From assembly GCA_028285545.1 (NCBI GenBank), contig JANQPA010000014.1, forward strand, positions 62,001 to 126,000: DNA of 64,000 bases, written 5' to 3'. The DNA comes from Saprospiraceae bacterium (GTDB lineage: Bacteria; Bacteroidota; Bacteroidia; Chitinophagales; Saprospiraceae). Every line of letters starts with the position of its first letter. Position 1 is the stretch's first letter. Shown piece by piece: positions 1-7,300 of the stretch. Made by a program: the position numbers and the translations under genes. The notes beneath the pieces are model-generated. The model saw only the letters and a program-made list of their open reading frames with translations. It did not search any database and was not told the origin of the DNA.

Positions 1-225
1 AATGGAAAATTGGCATCTGTGGGAATTGGGAAAAATGCTCTTGACGGCCCATTGAAAGCCCTTTTGTGGCTGGTAAATGATCTTTTGGATCAGGGAGAAA
101 CACTTAAAAAAGAGGAGGTAGTTACTACTGGAACAGTACATGTTCCTGTCCCTATCTGGCCTGGAGATGAAATCCGCGCCGATTTTGGACTTTTAGGCGA
201 TGTAAGGGTGAAATTTAGCGAATAG
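1..225 (+). CDS. 2-keto-4-pentenoate hydratase-like protein (FAH superfamily), 3' end only
   Basis: The reading frame is open from base 1 and stops at TAG 223-225, so about 74 C-terminal residues of a longer protein are present and the start lies outside the window. The fragment resembles the C-terminus of the MhpD/DmpE type of fumarylacetoacetate hydrolase superfamily: a G-x-NALDGPL segment, a hydrophobic helix (LKALLWLVNDL), a VVTTGT turn, and PGDEIRADFG-x-LG near the end. Family members hydrate 2-oxopent-4-enoate or decarboxylate related oxo-acids in meta-cleavage catabolism, using a bound divalent metal. The metal ligands and substrate-defining residues are outside the window, so the exact reaction is open. 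A convergent gene follows 70 bp downstream. Confidence 0.72.
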   Translation, partial: NGKLASVGIGKNALDGPLKALLWLVNDLLDQGETLKKEEVVTTGTVHVPVPIWPGDEIRADFGLLGDVRVKFSE

Positions 226-237
226 AAGAAGGCTGAA

Positions 238-274
238 ATAAAAAACTCTCTGCAAGAAAACATCTCACAGAGAG
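238..274 (-). terminator. Intrinsic terminator of the Ig-like repeat gene
   Basis: Arms CTCTCTG (246-252) and CAGAGAG (268-274) form a 7-bp stem with a 15-nt loop. Read on the minus strand the stem is followed by a T-rich run (240-245), about 20 nt beyond the stop of the gene at 296. Confidence 0.6.
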
Positions 275-295
275 CTATATCAATTCAAATAATAA

Positions 296-1651
296 TTATC
301 TTACATAAAATTTAGCGAAGTACTCATACCATTTACCACATTTGGTCTTTACTCTACATTTCAGATTATAAGTTCCTCTTTTCAGGTTTCGCAGGTAGCT
401 ATCACCGTTACCAGATCCTTTGGCCCACTCATAAGGATATGTACTTTCTTTGCGGACAAACTTATTGTTAACATATAGGTGCATTTCCTGAATATCCTGA
501 TATTTCTCAGTATCTACTCTTACATATACATCGCTTCCATATCTGTAAGTACCATTGTTTTTAGGGTACTTAAACCAAGACTTGTATTTGCACTGTCCGC
601 CGCCACCATTTTGGCCACCTTTTACATAAAAAGTACAGTAGTAATCTTTATATTTTCCACACTTGTCATAAACTCTGCACTGTAGCTTATAAGTACCAGG
701 CTTAAGATTTCTTAGATATCCATCGTGATTGCCATTACCTTTGGCCCACTCATAAGGATGAGTGTTTTCTTTGCGGACTAATTTTCCATTTACGTATAGT
801 TCACAGTATTTGATGTTATGGTGATTTTGAGCATCTACATTTACATAAACGTCAGAGCCTGCATTATAATATTTTCCATTTTGAGGATACTTGAACCATG
901 CTTTATAAGCGCAGTGGTTTCCATTATCACCCTGATTGCCACCTTTTACGTAAATAGTGCAGTAGTAATCTTTGTATTTTCCACACTTGTCATAAACTCT
1001 GCATTGTAGCTTGTAAGTACCAGGCTTAAGATTTCTTAGGTATCCATCGTGATTGCCATTTCCTTTGGCCCACTCATAAGGGTAGGTATTTTCTTTGCGG
1101 ACTAATTTTCCATTTACATAAAGTTCGCAGTACTTAATGTTATGGTGGTTTTGAGCATCTACATTGACATACACATCAGATCCAACTGGGTAGTACTTCC
1201 CATTTTGAGGAGTTTTGAACCAAGCTTTATAAGCACAGTGTCCACCTCCAGTTTGACCACCTTTTACATAGAAAGTGCAATAAATCTCATGGTATTTTCC
1301 ACAACGGTCTTTAATTCTACATTTTAGTTTGTAGGTGCCTGGTTTTAAGTGACGTAGATAACTATCGCCATTTCCTCCACCTTTGGCCCATTCGTAAGGA
1401 TATTGACTTTCTTTGCGGACAAATTTTCCATTGATGTATAATTCCATTGAATAAATGTCCCGGTATTTTTGAGGGTCTACTCTAACGTAAACTGTTTTGC
1501 CTGCTTGGATGGTAGAATTATTTTGAGGATACTTGAACCAAGATTTCCAAATACAATTATAACTGTCCTCAAAATTAGTGTTATTATCTGCTGAAAGATT
1601 AAGTGAAAAAGTTAAGAAAGTAAGGATGAATAAGAATGCTAAGTTTTTCAT
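296..1651 (-). CDS. Secreted protein with four cysteine-containing Ig-like repeats
   Basis: A predicted 451-residue secreted protein. I start it at ATG 1649-1651 because this puts MKN and a hydrophobic signal peptide (cleavage near LSA-DNN) at the N-terminus; an in-frame ATG at 1687 would add 12 residues. The rest is four repeats of about 98-100 residues (roughly 299-592, 614-913, 938-1237 and 1259-1555) joined by Gly/Asn-rich linkers. Each repeat has W-F-K-x-P-x-N, V-x-V-D, LYVNGK-x-VRKE, PYEWAKG, PGTYKLxCRV and CGKY, resembling bacterial Ig-like (Big_7-type) domains. Three to five cysteines per repeat suggest disulfides. No T9SS sorting domain is visible, so it may be periplasmic or exported another way. 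No enzymatic motif is seen; an adhesive or structural role is a guess. Confidence 0.7.
   Translation of the reverse strand: MKNLAFLFILTFLTFSLNLSADNNTNFEDSYNCIWKSWFKYPQNNSTIQAGKTVYVRVDPQKYRDIYSMELYINGKFVRKESQYPYEWAKGGGNGDSYLRHLKPGTYKLKCRIKDRCGKYHEIYCTFYVKGGQTGGGHCAYKAWFKTPQNGKYYPVGSDVYVNVDAQNHHNIKYCELYVNGKLVRKENTYPYEWAKGNGNHDGYLRNLKPGTYKLQCRVYDKCGKYKDYYCTIYVKGGNQGDNGNHCAYKAWFKYPQNGKYYNAGSDVYVNVDAQNHHNIKYCELYVNGKLVRKENTHPYEWAKGNGNHDGYLRNLKPGTYKLQCRVYDKCGKYKDYYCTFYVKGGQNGGGGQCKYKSWFKYPKNNGTYRYGSDVYVRVDTEKYQDIQEMHLYVNNKFVRKESTYPYEWAKGSGNGDSYLRNLKRGTYNLKCRVKTKCGKWYEYFAKFYVR
299..1555 (-). repeat. Four in-gene tandem repeats (~300 bp units)
   Basis: Units lie at 1259-1555, 938-1237, 614-913 and 299-592 in coding order. 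The two central units are almost identical at the protein level over the whole 100 residues and very similar at the DNA level. The outer two are clearly more diverged and lack the extra cysteine in the KYCELYVNG segment. This points to a recent internal duplication of the central unit. Confidence 0.85.
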
Positions 1652-1782
1652 GATGCTAAATATTGTTTGATTGAATGAGGTTATCATATTGATGATTTAC
1701 GTCTTACTGTAAATTGACCTAAGACAGATGTCCTCAAACAATTAATATTTTAACACTTTCTTAACATTTTACCTTTTTTTTA

Positions 1783-1835
1783 CCCAATACCCCAATACCC
1801 CAATACCCCAATACCCCAATACCCCAATACCCCAA
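1783..1835. repeat. 8-bp microsatellite (CCCCAATA)n
   Basis: About six and a half uninterrupted copies of CCCCAATA, beginning after a T-rich stretch and ending 4 bp before the stop codon (1840-1842) of the downstream minus-strand gene. The tract is 130-180 bp upstream of the Ig-repeat gene, so it may lie in that gene's upstream region. Confidence 0.95.
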
Positions 1836-1839
1836 AAGT

Positions 1840-3501
1840 CTATTTTTTCGGATAATAATTAATCATTCCATCAATACCATAGATAACCAATCCTTCAATA
1901 TTATTTTTGTCTCCAATTTCAAATTTGTATCTATAGGTAACTGGCCCATCAACTTCAAAGATGCTTTCATTGATAGGAATGAGTCGGAGTGAGGTTTTTT
2001 GACCAAAACTTTGCGACCAGAGTTGTCCTTTGGTCAGACTGATTTGTACATCATGATATTGTCCGGCATAGGCTTGAAGGTTTGATACCGATTTCTTATT
2101 CTTTTGTGCTTTAATTCCTTCTTCCAGCCATCGAAACTTATTTTTTACTGTAAAATACTGATCCGGAGCAGCTGCAATTACTCTTTTATAAGCTTGCCGG
2201 GCAGAAAGGTAACGATGTGTTTTGGATAGGGCATCAGCATATCTTTCCCAATAAAGAGCATCAGTGGGCTTGGACCGAAGTTGTCTTCGAAGTAAAGGAA
2301 GAGCCCTTTCATATTCTCTTTGGTTGCGAAGGAGCTGATAGGTGCTGGATCCAAATTGCAAAGCTGCTTCTGGAGAGGAGGAATGAATTCGTTCATAAAC
2401 TTTTAATGCCTCTGAAGAATCCTTATACATAAAAGCTAATTTCAGCTCTTTTCTGGCTTTTAAACTTTCACTTTGATAATCCAGATAGTCTAACCATTTG
2501 ACTAGTGGATGAAAGCCAGGATATTGCATTTGAAGAAATTTATTCAGAAAAGAAAGCCCATTCTCACTATTGGTGAAAAAGACGAATCCCTCTTTAGTAT
2601 CAGGATAGGCAAAGACAAAGCACCGAAACAAGCGATTATCGCCCCAATGCCAAAGAGCTTTTCTTTTATTTACAAACTGAAGGCCTATACCATAACCCCA
2701 GTGAAGTTGATCTTCAGTATCCTCAATAGAAACTCTTGGGTTAAACATTAAGGTCATGCTGGTCCATCTGAGTACCTTGGCACTTAACAAAGCTTGCATA
2801 AAAATGGCATAATCACGGGCAGTTGTCCATAAACTGGCGGCTGCATTTACCTTTTCGAAGCGGTTATAGGATTCTTCCAGTTCAATCTCATTATAGGCAG
2901 AGGTGGCTTGGCTAACATACTCTTTTTTCCAACTTAGGGAGGTATTTTGCATTTCAAGCGGGTCAAATATTTGTTCCTGGGCAAGATCTTCCAGTGATTT
3001 ACCACTTAATTTTTCTAAAACCATTCCCAGCCATACAAATGCTTCACCGGAATACCCAAAGGTGGTACCAGGGGCGTTTTTGAGAATAATTTTGTCCTTC
3101 CCCCAATTTGGCAAGCCTGTGGTATGAGATAAGACCATACGAGGAGTAATCTTTCTAGCACGTTTGTCGCCCTCCAATTTTGGATAAGGGACTGTTCGCC
3201 ATAAAGGCTCACTTAAATTAATTTTCTTTTTTTCATATAGCTGAAGACAAAGAGTAGCAATTATTACTTTGGTAAGAGAGGCAGCTTGAAACATGGTATT
3301 CCGTTCAATGGGTTCGAGTGTTTTGATATTTTTATATCCCAACTCGATAAATTGTAGGTTTTCCCCACGAAATTTAGCCATGCTCATTCCGGGGATATCT
3401 GCTTCATCCATCAGATCTTTTATAATAGATATGCCTTTTTCCTGTGAATAAACAGGGGAGGATATGAAAATAATGCACAGCATTAGAAAACTAAGGCGCA
3501 T
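1840..3501 (-). CDS. Class C beta-lactamase-like serine hydrolase with TPR region
   Basis: A predicted exported serine hydrolase of 553 residues. The start at 3501 places MRL and a hydrophobic signal peptide (ending near VYS-QEK) first; an in-frame ATG at 3534 would add 11 residues. The N-terminal ~330 residues are a beta-lactamase/PBP4* (PF00144-type) domain: SLTK as the SxxK nucleophile motif, YSG in place of the usual YxN, and HWG as the third motif. Next comes a helical segment with TPR-like pairs (around residues 345-460), then a C-terminal region that looks like the small beta domain (DUF3471-like) attached to many such hydrolases. The family includes esterases, D-aminopeptidases and peptidases, so beta-lactam resistance should not be assumed. 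The stop of the barrel gene upstream lies 39 bp away, suggesting co-transcription. Confidence 0.8.
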   Translation of the reverse strand: MRLSFLMLCIIFISSPVYSQEKGISIIKDLMDEADIPGMSMAKFRGENLQFIELGYKNIKTLEPIERNTMFQAASLTKVIIATLCLQLYEKKKINLSEPLWRTVPYPKLEGDKRARKITPRMVLSHTTGLPNWGKDKIILKNAPGTTFGYSGEAFVWLGMVLEKLSGKSLEDLAQEQIFDPLEMQNTSLSWKKEYVSQATSAYNEIELEESYNRFEKVNAAASLWTTARDYAIFMQALLSAKVLRWTSMTLMFNPRVSIEDTEDQLHWGYGIGLQFVNKRKALWHWGDNRLFRCFVFAYPDTKEGFVFFTNSENGLSFLNKFLQMQYPGFHPLVKWLDYLDYQSESLKARKELKLAFMYKDSSEALKVYERIHSSSPEAALQFGSSTYQLLRNQREYERALPLLRRQLRSKPTDALYWERYADALSKTHRYLSARQAYKRVIAAAPDQYFTVKNKFRWLEEGIKAQKNKKSVSNLQAYAGQYHDVQISLTKGQLWSQSFGQKTSLRLIPINESIFEVDGPVTYRYKFEIGDKNNIEGLVIYGIDGMINYYPKK

Positions 3502-3540
3502 GAATGTATAGTTTTTGGTTATAATGATTAACAAACGATA

Positions 3541-4173
3541 TCACTCTAAAATTCTTACGTAAGCCAGCCCAATAGTCCAAAGAGTGGGCTGTTCTCCGGG
3601 ATTTATCAGTATGCCAATTTCAGGGCGAAAATTAATATTTCCTTTTTTGTTATCGAAATTCAGGCCCACATTGAAGCCCCACAACTCTTCAGAATTGCTA
3701 TCTAAAAAAAAATCGACTTTAGAACTCAGTGTAAGATCCAAAGTTTCTGAAAGGGGCATGGTGTATAAAACTCTTGGGCTCCAAACATAAGTGACTTCCG
3801 AGCCACCGGTGGAACCGAAAATATAGGCTCCTATAGAAGGGCTGAAGGCTAAGGTATGGGAAATTAGGCTTATTTTAGGATAAAAGGCAAGGTGCTGACT
3901 ACTAAAATTATCTTGGTCATTAAGCAACATTCGGTAATATAGCTTTAGATCAATTGTTGAGTTCAGCCCATATCCTAATCTTATTCCAAGATTTGTAGTT
4001 CCAAATCGATCTTCCGTACTCACATAATTCGAGCTAACACTACCCGTGAACTCAACTTGTTTTTTTTCCAGCGATGCGGCCGTTTCAAAAGCCATATTTA
4101 CTGGAGTAAAACATGCTGTGCAAATTATTCCCAAAGAGAAAACTAAAATTATATAACGAATGATATTACACAT
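3541..4173 (-). CDS. Small outer-membrane beta-barrel-like protein
   Basis: A 210-residue protein with an N-terminal hydrophobic export signal containing two Cys (IICTAC); the context only loosely fits a lipobox. The remainder is alternating aromatic/hydrophobic strands (LGIRLGYGL, LKLYYRML, LAFYPKISL, GFNVGLNF, WTIGLAYVRILE) with the C-terminal strand expected of an outer-membrane barrel. I do not recognise a named family. It sits directly upstream of the serine hydrolase on the same strand, so the pair may form an operon. Function unknown. Confidence 0.6.
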   Translation of the reverse strand: MCNIIRYIILVFSLGIICTACFTPVNMAFETAASLEKKQVEFTGSVSSNYVSTEDRFGTTNLGIRLGYGLNSTIDLKLYYRMLLNDQDNFSSQHLAFYPKISLISHTLAFSPSIGAYIFGSTGGSEVTYVWSPRVLYTMPLSETLDLTLSSKVDFFLDSNSEELWGFNVGLNFDNKKGNINFRPEIGILINPGEQPTLWTIGLAYVRILE

Positions 4174-4284
4174 TATGCTTTACCATATCATGAAGCTCAG
4201 CGGTTGAAATGAGATTGATAAACAACACGTGGATTGGGGTTGTGTAAAATCGTCCCTCCTTTTTTCCCAACTAAGATAATTTTG

Positions 4285-4339
4285 TTTAGGCAGCATTTTT
4301 AAGAAAAAAAAATTTTTTTTCTTAAAAATGCTGCCTAAA
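4285..4339. terminator. 27-bp perfect palindrome downstream of the macroglobulin gene
   Basis: Arms 4285-4311 and 4313-4339 are perfectly complementary over 27 bp with one unpaired base. The innermost eight pairs are A:T, giving a T-run at the centre on both strands. It lies 55 bp past the macroglobulin stop and 110 bp before the next minus-strand gene, so it probably ends the macroglobulin transcript. Apart from this hairpin, the gap 4174-4394 holds nothing I recognise. Confidence 0.65.
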
Positions 4340-4394
4340 AGAATATTATTAGCTGTATGAAATGGCCGGAAGACATTTTACACAGCCCCAATAA

Positions 4395-7300
4395 TTACGA
4401 ATTATTCGGTGCTGTTACCTCCACCCATCTTCCTGGTCGTCTGGCATTAATGGTTTTATCATACATGGCTTCACAGGAAACAGCCGGTAGATAAAATCTT
4501 CCCTGATAGGCTGCATTTAGCTGCACCCGATAGGTTCTGGTTGTATTTTGACGAATATCAAAAAAGGTATTGACCCGGTCGTCCCGAATATCTCTGTATT
4601 CTGCTCGATCCCCTTCAGATACATTCTGGAAATTATCCATACGGGTATTGGTAATTTCCCAGCCTGAAGGAAAGATCTGATTGATGACCATTTCTTCAAA
4701 AAACATAGGACGTGTTCCAGGGTGGGCAATCCTAACTTCGGCATAAAAATCAGTACCTTGAGGAATATTACCTGGATCTAATAAACTTCCATTGGCATTT
4801 TTATAAGTAACCGCTAAGCGTAGATCGTTGGCGCTAGCTGTTTCATTACCCGTCAATGGTTGTCCTCTTTGGATGAGCCTTACAAACAAAGGAGCACTTC
4901 CATCATTCTTTATGCCAATTTGTTCTCGGTTTCTTTGCTCAACAGGCATAACAATTTGCATCAAAGGAAATTCTGAAGATCCTGCATCCGTCATAGCATC
5001 ATTACCTAATTGGTAAGAAAACTGCATAGGTTGTAAGGCATCTCCGTCACCAATAAACTTACAAACGGCCATTAAAGAATAGGCAGTGGTTTGGGTACTA
5101 TACCAGGCCTGAGAAGACATTCGATCAGAAATACTCCTAACTACATTGGCAGCTTGTTCCCGCTGATCTAAAAGTAAAAGCGTCTCTAAAATCATGGCCT
5201 GATCCCGAACACCTGATCCATAAGTGCTTCCCAGTTCTCTATAATCATTAACTTCTGTGGTCAGTCCATCGACAATCTGCTGAGCTACTTTTGTCTTTCC
5301 TGTAATAGCATAAGCGGCAGCCAACCTCCACTTGGATTGAATGGACAGATCATTCATCCCCATCATCCTATTCATAGCGGATAACTGCGCCTTTCCGGCA
5401 AGAGCGAGGGTGAACAGACGATAAGCCTGGTTGAGTTGATTACTCTGGCGGCTGTAAAAACCATATTCTTCCAGATCGCTACGCCATAATTTGGCGGCTT
5501 TTCTTTGGAAATCAATCCATTTATTTAAAACTCCTGTAGGAATGGTGTAGCCCTGTGCCTTCGCTTCCAATAAGAAATGACCGGCATAATTGGTGCCCCA
5601 ATGATTGGGTCTATCTCCTCCAGGCCAGTAAGCCAATCCACCCTGAGCGGTTTGAAATTGTTTAATTCGGTCTATAGTGGCTTCTATGTTCTTTTTCTGG
5701 TCAGCCAGCTGATCTTCATTTAATTGAATTAGTCGATGTACAAAAAGCTGAGGAAATCCGGCGGAGGTCGTTTGTTCAAGACAGCCGTAAGGATATTCAA
5801 TGATATAGTCCAGCCTTTTGTCAAGGTTCAGGGGAGGTATGGTCGAAACTTCCAGCATACCTTCATTGGTACCTGCCATTCCTCGTGCACGAAGTGTGCC
5901 ATTCCAACTTTGACCCGGATCAATTACTTTAGATTGGACATCAGTGGTATATGGATTTGGATTGCGAACTAAGATTTCAATTTCTTGTCGAGCAGTTTCT
6001 CCACCGCCTCTTGCCAATACGGCAAATTTTGCAACCCCTATGTTTTCTGCCATGGTAACATCAAAATTAACCAATTGCTGTCCAGGCTTATCCATGGAAA
6101 TAGTCTGACTCTTTTCTCCTTCTATTTGTGCCAATCCACTTGACTCTTCTACTTCCACAGTGACTGTTCGGACTTTATCACTAGTGGTAAATACATTTAT
6201 TGGAAGTTTTAGTTGCTCACCTGGCCCCAATACTCTAGGTAAAGTGGCTAGGACCATCAGCGGTTTGCGGACAGGAGTGGATTTTTCGGCATTTCCATAA
6301 GCAGGTCCACTAGAGGCAACTACCATAGTTCTAACAGCTCCTACATAATTGGGCATGCTAATTTCGTGTTTTGCTTTTTTCCCTTTTTCCAGGAAAAATG
6401 GCCCCAAGTGCATTACAACAGGCTCAAATCGATTGACTTCAGTGTCTTCTGGTTCTGGCGCACCTTCCGCATCACCACCAATACTCAATATCCTATTCAT
6501 CTGACTTCCAAAGGCGCCCAGGACCTGATCATAAACATCCCAGGTTCTAACTCCTAATGCCTCCCGAGCATAAAAACTAGAGTGAGGGTCAGGAGTTTTA
6601 AATCGGGTAAGACCTAATAAGCCTTCGTCAACCACAGCAATCGTATAAGTCATCGCTTTGCCCTTATCTTCCGAAACCTGAACCGTAAAATTCTCTTCTG
6701 GTCTTAACTCGTCATCCATGGCTATTACTGGTTTGATATAGGTCCCCGGGTCGTCTACTTTAACAGGCAGAACTCCATACATGCGAATAGGAAGATCATT
6801 CTCTGTCTGCGCATGAGCTTGCAGTAGAGAAACATGAGCATAAATATTCGGAGACATTCTTTCATCCGCTTTGAAAGAAAATTGTGTTTCCCCTTTTTCA
6901 ACGTCAATCCAATATTCTTCTATAACAGAGTTTCCATTTTCTAAGGTAATTAGTGCTCTTCCGGATTCACCTGTGGGAATGCTAAGCGTAACATCTTCTC
7001 CTACCTGATAAGCTGTTTTGTCGGATACAAAATTTAACATAGCTGCAGCTTGTCTTCCGCTGGCATCATCATCATACCAGGGATATCCGGCATAGAAAAA
7101 GTCACCCGAGCAGTGGCCTCCTTCTTCATCACAAATTCGAATCATGTACCGGCCCCAATCATCAACGTTGGCATTCCAGCTGGCCTGCCCCTGACTATTT
7201 GTAGTGACAGTGGCAGTTTCTAAAGCATTAAAATGAGAGCTTGAGTTGTATCGGGTTACATTATCGTTACCGCTATCCCACCACCATCTCCATTCAACAC

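Noticed and set aside
479-1327. Three plus-strand open frames with similar sequences (479-685, 818-1009, 1142-1327)
   Set aside because: They are antisense shadows of the Ig-like repeats; their similarity comes from the repeat itself.
1783-1835. CRISPR-like array or telomere-like repeat
   Set aside because: Units of 8 bp with no spacers; a simple microsatellite.
1840-3501. Antibiotic-resistance beta-lactamase
   Set aside because: SxxK and HxG are present, but the YxN motif is replaced by YSG and a TPR/beta C-terminus is attached; typical of the wider esterase/peptidase family.
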